Source: an uncultured Lachnospiraceae bacterium
Lineage (GTDB): Bacteria > Bacillota > Clostridia > Lachnospirales > Lachnospiraceae
Assembly: GCA_902779575.1 (NCBI GenBank)
Contig: CACZBW010000011.1
Coordinates: forward strand, 33,864 to 97,863
DNA length: 64,000 nt
Direction: 5' to 3'
Shown: in pieces, positions 42,711-51,121 of the stretch
Numbering within the stretch: position 1 is the stretch's first letter
Layout: every line of letters begins with the position of its first letter
Made by a program: the position numbers and the translations under genes
Notes under the pieces: generated by a model
What the model was told of the DNA's origin: nothing
Databases searched by the model: none
Seen by the model: only the letters and a program-made list of their open reading frames with translations

Positions 42711-44366
42711 ATGCCAGCTATTACATTGAATCATATAACGAAACGTTACGGCAGCTTCTATGCGGTGGAAGACCTGAGCATGAAGATAGAGGACAACGCC
42801 TTCATCACCCTTCTGGGACCGTCCGGCTGCGGAAAGACGACGACACTGCGCATGATCGCGGGACTGGAGACGCCTAGCTCCGGAAAGATCACGATCGGCG
42901 ACCGGGTTGTATTTGACAGTGAGGCCGGGATCAATGTCCCCCCGAACAAGCGCCGGGTGGGTTTTCTGTTCCAGAATTACGCCCTCTGGCCGAACATGAC
43001 GGTTTATCAGAACATCTCTTTCGGCCTTACGAATGTAAAGCGGGAGATGCCCGTACTGGATGATGAGGCGAAGAAACTGGCCGCGCAGATCGAGGCCCTG
43101 AAGCATCCGAGGGATATCCAGGATATCCTTGAGGAGGCAAAGACCAAAGACGGAAAACCGGACAGCGGGAAGATCTGCCTGAAACTGATCGATACCTTCA
43201 CCCTGTCCATGTTCGGGGCGAAGGAGCTTTACGCCGGCCTGCAGGGCCAAACCGGGGCAGACGCCTTAAAGGCCGCCTGCGAGAAAAAATGCGCGGAGCT
43301 GGAAGGGAAACTGCAGTCTGTCCGGGACGGCTATAAGGCAAAGGGGCAGGATCTGAATGAGAACTTCGAGGTCATGAGCGGCGGGAAAGTGCAGACTTCC
43401 GTGCGCAAGCTGACGAAGGAGCAGATCGACCTTGCAGTGCGCCGGGTTTCCAGAATCGTCAAGATCGGAATGTTCATGGACCGTTATCCGGCGGAGCTGT
43501 CGGGCGGCCAGCAGCAGCGTGTCGCGATCGCCAGAACCCTGGCTCCGGAACCGCAGGTGCTTTTCATGGATGAACCGCTGTCCAACCTGGACGCCAAGCT
43601 GCGCCTGGAGATGCGCTACGAACTGCAGAGACTGCATCTGGAGACGGGGAGCACCTTCGTCTATGTGACGCATGACCAGATGGAAGCCATGACCCTGGCG
43701 ACCCGGATCTGCCTGATCAACAACGGCGTTCTGCAGCAGTACGACGCGCCGCTGGACGTCTACCATAAGCCGAATAATCTGTTTGTCGCGGACTTCGTCG
43801 GCAATCCCTCCATGAATTTCATCAACGCGAAAGGAGCCCAGAGAGCGGACGGGGACCTGGTCCTTGAGATTCTGGACGGGAAGAAGGCTGTCTTCCACCC
43901 GAATGAAAAGATCGACATGAATCAGTGGTTTGCTGAGCGCGACGCCTCCATAAAGGCTGCGGCGGAAGAGCTCGAACGCAAAAAGGCGGACCGAAGATAT
44001 GTGGAGAAAGGCAACAAGGATGAGGTCTTCCGTTATCCGGTTTCGCTTGTGGAAGAGAAGGATGACAGTCTGGCCGAGCAGCCGGTTCTGACAAATGAAG
44101 ACCTGGTAATCGGCGTCCGGCCGGAATACCTGAAACTGAGCGCGGCCGGGGAACTGACCGGTGAGATGTACGGCGTCATGCCGACCGGTATGGAATCCAC
44201 GATTAAGATCGCGGTCGGAAATTACCTTCTGACCGGCGTGATCTTCGGCAGCGAGCTGTATCAGATCGGCCAGAAACACGCATTTTCCATGGACGGGGAC
44301 AATATTCTCCTCTTTGACCGGAAGTCTGGCAGATATATCGCGGCCGGCACAATCCGGGTAGAATAA
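42711..44366 (+). CDS. ABC importer ATPase with a large helical-domain insertion
   Basis: A 551-residue nucleotide-binding subunit of the MalK/FbpC type. Walker A is GPSGCGKTT (36-44), the Q-loop glutamine is Q88, the signature is LSGGQ (263-267), Walker B VLFMDEP (283-289), and the switch histidine H321. Between Q88 and the signature lie 174 residues, where MalK-type proteins have about 50, so roughly 120 residues (about 113-234) are inserted in the helical domain; the insert is Lys/Glu-rich. The C-terminal TOBE region (from about 365) is also longer than usual, with an extra charged helix (AERDASIKAAAEELERKKAD). Start 42711 follows GGAGG. Confidence 0.9.
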   Translation: MPAITLNHITKRYGSFYAVEDLSMKIEDNAFITLLGPSGCGKTTTLRMIAGLETPSSGKITIGDRVVFDSEAGINVPPNKRRVGFLFQNYALWPNMTVYQNISFGLTNVKREMPVLDDEAKKLAAQIEALKHPRDIQDILEEAKTKDGKPDSGKICLKLIDTFTLSMFGAKELYAGLQGQTGADALKAACEKKCAELEGKLQSVRDGYKAKGQDLNENFEVMSGGKVQTSVRKLTKEQIDLAVRRVSRIVKIGMFMDRYPAELSGGQQQRVAIARTLAPEPQVLFMDEPLSNLDAKLRLEMRYELQRLHLETGSTFVYVTHDQMEAMTLATRICLINNGVLQQYDAPLDVYHKPNNLFVADFVGNPSMNFINAKGAQRADGDLVLEILDGKKAVFHPNEKIDMNQWFAERDASIKAAAEELERKKADRRYVEKGNKDEVFRYPVSLVEEKDDSLAEQPVLTNEDLVIGVRPEYLKLSAAGELTGEMYGVMPTGMESTIKIAVGNYLLTGVIFGSELYQIGQKHAFSMDGDNILLFDRKSGRYIAAGTIRVE

Positions 44367-44426
44367 AAAGGATGGGGGCGAAAACCGCTGTTACAATTCC
44401 CACCCCTCCCCACAAAGAGGTTCGCA

Positions 44427-44460
44427 TGTTCCGCCGGGCAGCCTGCTGCCTGGCGGAACA
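44427..44460 (+). other. Long GC-rich hairpin after the ABC operon
   Basis: TGTTCCGCCGGGCAG (44427-44441) pairs with 44446-44460, one mismatch. No T run follows directly; a run of A and T comes 20 bases later. It probably closes the ABC transcript as an mRNA-stabilising end. Confidence 0.55.
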
Positions 44461-44539
44461 GCGCAGCAGCAGGCCTTCAAAAAAATTTTAAAAAAACACT
44501 ACCATAATCTGCTGTTTCCTGTTACAATAGGAGAGCGAT

Positions 44540-44612
44540 GGGGGTATAGCGCAGCTGGGAGCGCGTCTGAATGGCATTCAGAAGGCCGCGGGTTCGAGTC
44601 CCGCTATCTCCA
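44540..44612 (+). tRNA. tRNA-Ala, anticodon GGC
   Basis: A 73-base cloverleaf: acceptor GGGGGTA with TATCTCC, D-arm in TAGCGCAGCTGGGAGCGC, anticodon stem TCTGA/TCAGA enclosing ATGGCAT (anticodon GGC, reading GCC), T-arm GCGGG-TTCGAGT-CCCGC and discriminator A. The CCA end is not encoded. A TACAAT minus-10-like sequence lies 11 bases upstream and a strong terminator follows. Confidence 0.95.
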
Positions 44613-44616
44613 CACA

Positions 44617-44648
44617 CGGAAGCCTTGAAAGAAGGCTTCCGTTTTTTT
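44617..44648 (+). terminator. Terminator of the tRNA gene
   Basis: CGGAAGCCTT (44617-44626) pairs perfectly with AAGGCTTCCG (44632-44641), followed by seven T residues. Confidence 0.9.
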
Positions 44649-44760
44649 TACCATTTACCATCAATTCTGTCCCGGCCAATTTCTCTCAGGCGCACAGCAG
44701 CTTTCGCTGCGATAAATTCAACTGTGTGCCCGTGGGCCTGTTCCCCGGCCGCCATGCCGG

Positions 44761-46206
44761 TCAGAAGCCGATTCCGTATTCCGCCGTGCAGGACGCCAGC
44801 GCGGCCGCCTGGGGTGCATCCAGGCCGATTTCGAACGCGCCCTGGCCGGAAGGATTGAGCAAGGCGCGGGCACCGCCTGCAAGGACGCCGTTCCGGCGGA
44901 AGAGGACCGTGATATAGGGAATATACTGTCCTGCCTGCTGGACATTTCTCTGCACATAGCCGGTGAGACGGCGCCCGCCGCTGCCGTCCGGGGCGTCGGA
45001 AGTATTCCGGATTGTGAAAGAGGAAGACTTGAGATAGAGACGGTCGTCATGGGTATAGAAGGAGGAGACCGGTATGGTATGGATGCTTATGGAAACCTGG
45101 CCGATCTCTTCTTTCGCGCGGTCCAGACGCAGGTCGCCCGCCACGCTGAGGGTATCCTGCGGGGCCAGTTCCGTCAGAAGGCAGCTTTCCCGCTTCAGAA
45201 CGGTTCCTTTTTTGTCATGGACGACTATATCAGCTCCGGTCAGCGCAAGATTGAAGGTCGTGTTCGGGTTATGGATTCTTGCCGCATAGGTGATCCCTGA
45301 ATGGGAGCGGTCTCCCGCCTGGTAGCAGCTGTATCCCTGCTCGGCAATGACAGCCTGCTTGGGGTGTTCGATGACGAGAACCTCACAGACAGCCTGCCTG
45401 GAACCGGCTTTTGCTGTGATTTTTGCTGAGCCGGGAGCAATCGCGGTAACCATTCCGCCCGTGACGGATGCAAGGGCTGGATTGGAGCTTTCCCATACAA
45501 CGGCAGCCCCTGCGTCAGCGGGACTGTACTGGGCAGTGAGGAGTTCCGAAGTTCCCTGCTCGATCATCAGGCTGTATTTGTTCAGGCTGACGGACGTGAC
45601 GCGTCCGGCGCTGAAGCCTGCGGGGGAGCTTCCGGATGCATATCCGTATCCGCCGGCGGGATCCAGACCGAGGGCCTGCATGGTTCGCCCGGACATATAA
45701 TCGCCCTTCCCTACTTTTATCCGGCAGACACAGATCCTGTCACCGGCTTTTGCGGTGACGGCGGCAATGCCGTCGTTCAGCCCGGTAATGCTTATGCTGC
45801 GGCTGCTTTTCCGGACGCTGATGATGTTTTTGTCGGATACGCTCCACTTCACTCCGGATAAACTGCCCGGGTTTTCCACCCGCAGTATTTTTGTGGATCC
45901 TTTTCTAAGGCGCATGCGTTCTCTGCTGAGGGAGAAGGTATCATTTTCAGATCTTTCCGCCTGCCGGGACCGCTGGCTGCCGCCCGTCTGACTGCCCTGC
46001 GTTCCGGTATATCCCCGGTTCTGATTCTGGGAAACGGAAGCGGCAGGCGTCTGCCATGCGGCCTGCGCCTGTGCCAGGGTCTGCGTACGCACCTGCCCGG
46101 CTTCGGCAGCCTGCGTCATTTGCCGCGGCTGCAAAACCCCCGCCGCAAAAATGCAGCTGAGAGACAGTGTCAATGTTCTTTTCAACAGCGATTTGGAAAA
46201 CTTCAT
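44761..46206 (-). CDS. Secreted protein with Ig-like (BIG2) domains
   Basis: A 481-residue exported protein. The signal peptide is MKFSKSLLKRTLTLSLSCIF. A low-complexity Gln/Ser/Arg linker (about 38-90) follows, then two bacterial Ig-like BIG2-type domains: about 93-165 (LRKGSTKILRVENPG, ISITGLNDGIAAVTAKAGD) and about 205-280 (SLNKYSLMIEQGTSELLTAQYSP, VWESSNPALASV). The C-terminal 200 residues form beta-rich domains of unknown type. There is no LPXTG sorting signal or visible membrane anchor, so it is probably released or cell-wall associated. AAGGAGG lies 11 bases before the ATG. Confidence 0.85.
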   Translation of the reverse strand: MKFSKSLLKRTLTLSLSCIFAAGVLQPRQMTQAAEAGQVRTQTLAQAQAAWQTPAASVSQNQNRGYTGTQGSQTGGSQRSRQAERSENDTFSLSRERMRLRKGSTKILRVENPGSLSGVKWSVSDKNIISVRKSSRSISITGLNDGIAAVTAKAGDRICVCRIKVGKGDYMSGRTMQALGLDPAGGYGYASGSSPAGFSAGRVTSVSLNKYSLMIEQGTSELLTAQYSPADAGAAVVWESSNPALASVTGGMVTAIAPGSAKITAKAGSRQAVCEVLVIEHPKQAVIAEQGYSCYQAGDRSHSGITYAARIHNPNTTFNLALTGADIVVHDKKGTVLKRESCLLTELAPQDTLSVAGDLRLDRAKEEIGQVSISIHTIPVSSFYTHDDRLYLKSSSFTIRNTSDAPDGSGGRRLTGYVQRNVQQAGQYIPYITVLFRRNGVLAGGARALLNPSGQGAFEIGLDAPQAAALASCTAEYGIGF

Positions 46207-46619
46207 AAGTCAGAAAGGCCTCCTTTTCAGATGTGCGGCATCAAGCCGGTTGAATGGAAAACAGAAGTGAAAATAGAAAAGAAATAAAAATAGAAAAGAA
46301 ATACTGTCCGGAAGGGATTCAGCTCCCTTCGGAGTAATGCTGTTATAGCACAGAAAAAGCACGGCGTAAACGGACAGGAGGGCAGTTTCCTCAAGTTCAT
46401 GGAAGCTGCACAAAATGGGACTTGCCGGACCCGGGGGGTTACGTTGCCATTGTGTGACCTTCTTCGACAGACGGACGGCCGGGTTAATTTTGCAAGGTCT
46501 TTCTGACTTGACAGGGGGAAGGGTTTCTTTTATGGTAGATGGGATCATTTTTCGAAAAATACGGACTGCCGCGCGGAGGAAGACCGGGCGGCCTGTTCCT
46601 GTACGGGGGTGTATTTTCT
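46207..46619. other. Divergent spacer upstream of the lactate permease
   Basis: Besides the permease promoter, it holds an A-rich direct repeat (ATAGAAAAGAAATA twice, near 46277-46302) close to the Ig-protein gene. No gene is seen. A frame of about 110 codons on the minus strand (46210-46548) has no ribosome binding site. Confidence 0.4.
46508..46536 (+). promoter_or_regulatory. Sigma-A-like promoter of the lactate permease
   Basis: A perfect TTGACA (46508-46513), 17-base spacer and TATGGT (46531-46536) lie about 84 bases before the ATG. Confidence 0.6.
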
Positions 46620-48287
46620 ATGTATAGTCTGATCGCAGCGCTTCCGATTCTGCTGTGTGTGATTCTTATGGTTGCGTTTGGCTGGCCGGCTAAAAGAGCG
46701 ATGCCGCTGGCTTATCTTTCCGCCGCGTCTGAGGCCGGCTTTCTCTGGAAGATGCAGGGTGTCCGGATCGCCGGCGGAACGGTGCTGGGCTTTCTGAGCG
46801 CGCTGGAGATCCTCCTGATCATCTTCGGGGCGATCCTGCTTATGAATGTGCTGAAGCTGTCCGGAGCGATGGCTTCCATCAACCGCCTCTTTTCCCATAT
46901 TACGCGGGACGCGAGGCTGCAATGCGTGCTGATCGGCTGCGTGTTCGCGGGCTTTATCGAGGGCTCGGCAGGTTTCGGGACGCCGGCTGCCCTTGCCGCG
47001 CCGATCCTGATCAGCCTGGGATTTCCTCCGCTGGCAGCGGCGACGGTCTGCCTGATCTATAATTCCTGGCCTGTGGAACCCGGCCCTGTCGGAGTACCGC
47101 TTCTGACGGCCTCGTCTACCGTGCGGGACGCGGTCCTGGCTCTCGGAGGAGATCACGAAAAATTTACGAAGCTGCTGACCCGCTGGGTCTGCCTTCCCCA
47201 GATGATCGGAGGATGCCTGATTATAATCGTCGGAGTTGCGGTTCTGGTGAAGGTCTTCGGGAGAAAGCACAGCTTTCGTGATCTGCTTCCGGCCATCCCC
47301 TTCTGCCTGTTCAGCGGCGCGGTGATCGGGACGATCTACCTTATAATGGCTTTTTTCGCAGGTCCGGAGCTTACCAGCATGACCGCTTTCATCGGAGCGC
47401 TTCCGGTCCTGATTCTTGCGGCCCGGAAAGGATTTCTGGTCCCGAAGGAAGTGTGGACCTTTGATGGGTCTGAAGAATGGGGAGATCCGGCCTGGAAATC
47501 TTCCGGGGTTACAAACGCAACGGTGGACAAGGGGATGCATCCTTTCAAAGCCTGGCTGCCCTACCTGATCATCGGTATTCTGCTGGTGCTGACCCGCGTG
47601 GATTTTTTCGGGATCAAGCAGCTGCTCAGCAGCGATCCGCTGATCCTTCATGTCACGAATATCTTCGGAAATGCGGACATGAACTGGAATTTCAAGGTTC
47701 TCTATAACCCCGGAATTCTGCCGTTTGTCCTGGTTTCCCTCCTTACAATGCTTATGCACGGGATGCGTTCCGGGGAAGCGGCGCAGGCCGTGAAGGCGAC
47801 CTTCCGCCAGATTTCCGGCGCCGCGGTGGCTCTGCTGTTCGGAATTGCCATGGTAAATCTGTACCGCTACAGCGGCAGCGAAGGGATGGACAGCATGCTC
47901 TATATGATGGCGGACGCTATGGCCGGCCTGTTCCGGGGCGCTTATTTCATAGCGGCTCCGCTGATCGGGGTCCTGGGCGCTTTCATGTCGGGCTCCAATA
48001 CCGTATCCAACACGCTTTTTGCGTCTATTCAGTTTGAAACGGCGACCATTCTGGGAATTTCGCAGGTTCTGATTGTGGCGCTTCAGGCTATGGGCGGAGC
48101 GATCGGCAATATGATCTGTATCCACAATATCGTTGCAGTCTGTGCTACGACCGGGACGAACGGAAATGAGGGAAGACTGATCCGGACGAATATCATACCC
48201 TGCCTGATTTACGCATTTACAGTGGCGGCCATTGTGGGGATTTTCCTGGCGGCGGGAGTCAATCCCATGCCGGAGCTGCTGAGATAG
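46620..48287 (+). CDS. L-lactate permease family transporter
   Basis: A 555-residue, strongly hydrophobic symporter of the LctP/GlcA family, importing lactate or glycolate with protons. Diagnostic stretches are IEGSAGFGTPAALAAPILISLG near residue 120, YNSWPVEPGPVGVPLLTASST, and FMSGSNTVSNTLFASIQFETA with ALQAMGGAIGNMICIHNIVA close to the C-terminus. The start at 46620 is preferred since GGGGGTG lies upstream and homology starts there; the frame is open to 46539. Length is typical. It is followed by a rhomboid gene 54 bases on. Confidence 0.93.
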   Translation: MYSLIAALPILLCVILMVAFGWPAKRAMPLAYLSAASEAGFLWKMQGVRIAGGTVLGFLSALEILLIIFGAILLMNVLKLSGAMASINRLFSHITRDARLQCVLIGCVFAGFIEGSAGFGTPAALAAPILISLGFPPLAAATVCLIYNSWPVEPGPVGVPLLTASSTVRDAVLALGGDHEKFTKLLTRWVCLPQMIGGCLIIIVGVAVLVKVFGRKHSFRDLLPAIPFCLFSGAVIGTIYLIMAFFAGPELTSMTAFIGALPVLILAARKGFLVPKEVWTFDGSEEWGDPAWKSSGVTNATVDKGMHPFKAWLPYLIIGILLVLTRVDFFGIKQLLSSDPLILHVTNIFGNADMNWNFKVLYNPGILPFVLVSLLTMLMHGMRSGEAAQAVKATFRQISGAAVALLFGIAMVNLYRYSGSEGMDSMLYMMADAMAGLFRGAYFIAAPLIGVLGAFMSGSNTVSNTLFASIQFETATILGISQVLIVALQAMGGAIGNMICIHNIVAVCATTGTNGNEGRLIRTNIIPCLIYAFTVAAIVGIFLAAGVNPMPELLR

Positions 48288-48341
48288 GAACGGCTGTGAA
48301 AACAGCCGGATGAGAGCTTTACCGGCCGGGAGGAAAAGATT

Positions 48342-48884
48342 ATGTTTATGGAAAAAACACCGGCGGCGCTGGCCGTGCTTGCGGCATGCGCCGTGGTCTT
48401 TATCCTGATCAACAGCGGGCCGGAGAGCGGCAGGATCAGCCGGGCTGTGAAATACGGCTGCTATGACAGGGCGCTGATCTATGAGGGGCAGTGGTGGAGA
48501 ATGCTGACAGTCGGATTCACCCATATCCAGCCCTGGCACCTCGCCATGAATCTTTACGCACTCTACAATATGTCTTCGCTGGAACGGTATTTCGGACACG
48601 GCTGGTTTGCGCTGCTCCTTCTGGGATCCGTCGCGGGCGGAAGCATCGCGGAATACCTGTTCTCCGGAATCCGCTGGTCTGTCGGCCTTTCCGGAGGCCT
48701 GTACGGCCTGATGGCGGCTTATCTGGTCCTGGTTCTCTACTATCACTGGAGCCTGCGGAGCATCCTGATCACCATCGGCATCAATCTCGCGATCAATTTT
48801 ATGCCGGGCATTGCCTGGCAGGCCCATATGGGGGGCGCGGTCACGGGGATGATCCTGACGGGGCTGTTTCTGCGTCTTCATTGA
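48342..48884 (+). CDS. Rhomboid family intramembrane serine protease
   Basis: A 180-residue membrane protein with six helices. The catalytic serine lies in the motif VGLSGGLYGL (GxSG), and the catalytic histidine in AWQAHMGGAVTGM at the last helix. The loop preceding the active site is QWWRMLTVGFTHIQPWHLAMNLYALYN, with the HxxxN oxyanion motif. Such proteases cleave membrane proteins within or near the bilayer. A GGGAGGAAA site precedes the ATG. Substrate unknown; it follows lctP by 54 bases and may be cotranscribed with it. Confidence 0.9.
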   Translation: MFMEKTPAALAVLAACAVVFILINSGPESGRISRAVKYGCYDRALIYEGQWWRMLTVGFTHIQPWHLAMNLYALYNMSSLERYFGHGWFALLLLGSVAGGSIAEYLFSGIRWSVGLSGGLYGLMAAYLVLVLYYHWSLRSILITIGINLAINFMPGIAWQAHMGGAVTGMILTGLFLRLH

Positions 48885-49026
48885 GTTAAAAAGGCTGCGG
48901 CCTTCCTGATGAGGTGATGTTCGTCCGGCAGACGTACATCGCCTCATTTGCTTCAGAACAGACTGCAGCCGGTATATATATCGTCAGGCGGGAAGGGAGG
49001 CCCGGTGCCTGCGGAGCAGAAAGGCC

Positions 49027-49503
49027 TCAGCGACCCTTAAGGACTTCGAGCGCGCTGACATATTTGTCCGCCATCGTAATCACCCAGGACTCCCTGTGGG
49101 ACGGCGGGAGGATGGTGAGCGGCCACATATGTTTGCGGATGGCGTCGAGTTCCCGCTCTGTGAGATTGAAATCCTTTTCGGCATTGTGCGCAGCAATGCC
49201 GGGATGGTAGAAGCCGTGCAGGCGGGGATGTTTGTTTTCCGGAGCGTCATGCTCGTGCCAGTCGTAGAGAAAATAGTCATGCAGCAGGGCGGCGCGCACG
49301 AGCTGGCAGCGGTCGCAGCCAAGATGCAGGCGCCGGTCAATCTCCAGCGCGCAGCAGGCGACATGCAGGACGTGGTGATAAACGCTCACGTTGCTGTGCT
49401 GTATGAAATCTTTTGTCCTGCGGAAATTGGGATGATCCAGGACCTCTGCGGCGTAAGGGCGCAGGAGCGCTTCCATCTGTTCATCTTCTTTATCAGTATT
49501 CAT
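49027..49503 (-). CDS. HD domain-containing phosphohydrolase
   Basis: A 158-residue protein of the HD superfamily, metal-dependent phosphohydrolases. Ligands are suggested by YHHVLHVA, LLHDYFLYD (the HD pair), and the downstream FYHPGIAAHN and ITMADKYV (distal Asp). This is the single-domain type found beside nucleotide-metabolism or stress genes. It overlaps the end of the CmpB-type gene by 11 bases and is the last gene of the leftward feo operon, with no signal of its own. Substrate unknown. Confidence 0.85.
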   Translation of the reverse strand: MNTDKEDEQMEALLRPYAAEVLDHPNFRRTKDFIQHSNVSVYHHVLHVACCALEIDRRLHLGCDRCQLVRAALLHDYFLYDWHEHDAPENKHPRLHGFYHPGIAAHNAEKDFNLTERELDAIRKHMWPLTILPPSHRESWVITMADKYVSALEVLKGR

Positions 49504-50557
49504 CTTCTGTCATCTTTTCGTCTGTTCTGTTATCCATTCTCAGCTCTCTGAGCACCTCATCGTAATCCCTGTGTACCATACCAGGAAAAGCTCTGAGCAG
49601 TCTGCCGGGCCCGAAATGGGAATGCTCCAGAATCTCTCTGCGAAGCTCCCTTGCCCTGGAATAGAGGGCATTTCTGCCTTTTTCGCCTGCGGCAAGGACG
49701 GCTTTCTTTTTGTCGGAGGCGGTTTTTTTCAGGGCAGCCCTGGTATCCAGCGCGCTGTCGATCAGTTCTGTCCGTTTTTCCTCCGCGGCGGCTTTTATCT
49801 CTGCTTTCATCAGGGCGGCCTGCACCTGGCCCTCGCCGATCTTCTGCGCGGTCATCATACTGGTTCTGCCGATTTTTTCTGTCATCGCGTCGCTCGGAAC
49901 ACGCATGGCGGCCCGGATCTTGTCCAGTTCCTCAAGGCGTTTGTTCAGGCCGCGCACGGTGGCAGCCGTTACGATGAGATCGATGAGATAAATCATATAA
50001 AGCACGGCAATGCACGGCCATCCCCAGTCGGGCGGAATCATTTCCGAGGAGCCGCGCTGGATGATCGGGTGCAGGATCCGGACGGCAAATACGACGGCAA
50101 TCCCCCAGAGAATGCTGAATTTCAGGCAGATATAGCCGTGAAAGTTAAAGGGGAGATTGCTGTAATCCCACCATCTGGCGTGGAAGAGCGTATAAAGCAG
50201 CCATCCGGCGATCAGCTCCACAAGTGTCGTCAGCGCCATGCCGATCAGAAAGAGCAGCAGCAGCTCCAGCGCTTCCCGGCTGTAATGGCTTTTTCCTTCC
50301 GCCAGGCTCAGGCCGGCGGTCCGGATATCAGGAGAAGAGACAGAGCTTAGAATGCCGTGCGCCTCCAGTGTGTTTACCAGAGCGAGTATGCCCAGCGCCC
50401 CGAAGGCATAAACAGGGCAGACAGGGCCGTTCAGGAAACCTCTGTTGATGATTTTTCCCAGGACGACGGCGTGAAAGACTACTTCCAGGACCCAGCCGAG
50501 GAAGGAATAGATCAGAAAAAACAGGCAAATCTGATAATAGCTCAAACCACAAATCAT
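49493..50557 (-). CDS. CmpB-type putative ABC-transporter membrane protein
   Basis: A 354-residue membrane protein of the ABC_trans_CmpB type (PF06541-like). About five to six helices occupy the first 200 residues; signatures are YSFLGWVLEVVFHAVVLGKIINRGFLNGPVCPVYAFG and WWDYSNLPFNFHGYICLKFSILWG. A long cytoplasmic helical tail rich in Lys/Glu/Ala (about 215-330) follows, likely a coiled coil. Despite the family name, no ATPase partner is known or visible here. The start overlaps the stop of the HMA gene in an ATGA, indicating coupled translation. Confidence 0.82.
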   Translation of the reverse strand: MICGLSYYQICLFFLIYSFLGWVLEVVFHAVVLGKIINRGFLNGPVCPVYAFGALGILALVNTLEAHGILSSVSSPDIRTAGLSLAEGKSHYSREALELLLLFLIGMALTTLVELIAGWLLYTLFHARWWDYSNLPFNFHGYICLKFSILWGIAVVFAVRILHPIIQRGSSEMIPPDWGWPCIAVLYMIYLIDLIVTAATVRGLNKRLEELDKIRAAMRVPSDAMTEKIGRTSMMTAQKIGEGQVQAALMKAEIKAAAEEKRTELIDSALDTRAALKKTASDKKKAVLAAGEKGRNALYSRARELRREILEHSHFGPGRLLRAFPGMVHRDYDEVLRELRMDNRTDEKMTEDEY

Positions 50558-50949
50558 GTTAACTCTCTTTCTTCGAGCCGGTAATCTGTGACGACATATC
50601 CGGCGCCGCGGACCGCCTCTCTTATGGCGGCTTCATCCGGAGGCGTTTTGCTCAGGACTTTTGCGCTGCCGCCGCTGATGGAGACAATGGCCCAGGTTCC
50701 GTCCAGACGGTTGAGGGCGTTCTCCACTTTTCTTGCGCAGTTTTCACAGGTCATGCCGCCGATCTGAAGCGAAACGGCGTAAGGATAATGAGCCTTATTG
50801 CGGTCACTTACCGTGACCTTTTTCTCTGCGGCTTCATGATCTCCGCAGCATCCGCCGCCTTTCCGCGACCGGATCAGGGTACGCCGGAGAGCCCAGGCAG
50901 CCAGCAGCAGCAATGCGGCGATCAGAACTGCGTTCAGGGCAGTATTCAT
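50554..50949 (-). CDS. Heavy-metal-associated (HMA) domain membrane-anchored protein
   Basis: A 131-residue protein with an N-terminal membrane helix (LNAVLIAALLLLAAWALRR), a short Cys pair (GGCCGD), and an HMA domain at about 58-125 with the metal-binding motif GMTCENCARKVENAL (CxxC). HMA domains bind soft metals such as copper or zinc and pass them to ATPases. The ATGA overlaps at both ends show it sits tightly between the Cys-rich peptide and the CmpB-type gene in the feo operon. It may scavenge or sense metal there. Confidence 0.85.
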   Translation of the reverse strand: MNTALNAVLIAALLLLAAWALRRTLIRSRKGGGCCGDHEAAEKKVTVSDRNKAHYPYAVSLQIGGMTCENCARKVENALNRLDGTWAIVSISGGSAKVLSKTPPDEAAIREAVRGAGYVVTDYRLEERELT

Positions 50950-51116
50950 GTATGATTATCCTCCATCCGCTTTTTGCAGTACATGCTGCAGCCGGCGCAG
51001 CTGCCGCCGCAGCTTAAGCAGCTTTTTCCATTTCTGCGGTCCCTGCGGATTTTTCTGAGAGCGGTCAGCACAGCCGCTCCGATCAGAAGAAGCAGCAGAA
51101 TATCCAGTCCATTCAT
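50946..51116 (-). CDS. FeoB-associated Cys-rich membrane protein
   Basis: A 56-residue peptide of the FeoB-associated Cys-rich family. It has an N-terminal membrane helix (MNGLDILLLLLIGAAVLTAL) followed by a basic patch and a cysteine cluster (SCLSCGGSCAGCSMYC). GAGGT lies before the ATG at 51116, and the frame opens directly after the feoB stop, six bases away. Such proteins accompany FeoB in Bacillota and are thought to assist iron delivery or complex stability, but this is not established. Confidence 0.88.
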   Translation of the reverse strand: MNGLDILLLLLIGAAVLTALRKIRRDRRNGKSCLSCGGSCAGCSMYCKKRMEDNHT

Positions 51117-51121
51117 GCTCT

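Noticed and set aside
44540-44612. tRNA-Ala gene as an integration site of a mobile element
   Set aside because: No integrase, no duplicated 3' tRNA end and no phage or conjugative genes lie nearby.
46545-48947. 800-codon open frame on the minus strand opposite the lactate permease and rhomboid genes
   Set aside because: Its protein is Arg/Gln/His-rich low-complexity text without homology, and it covers two clear membrane-protein genes. It is a product of codon bias on the opposite strand.
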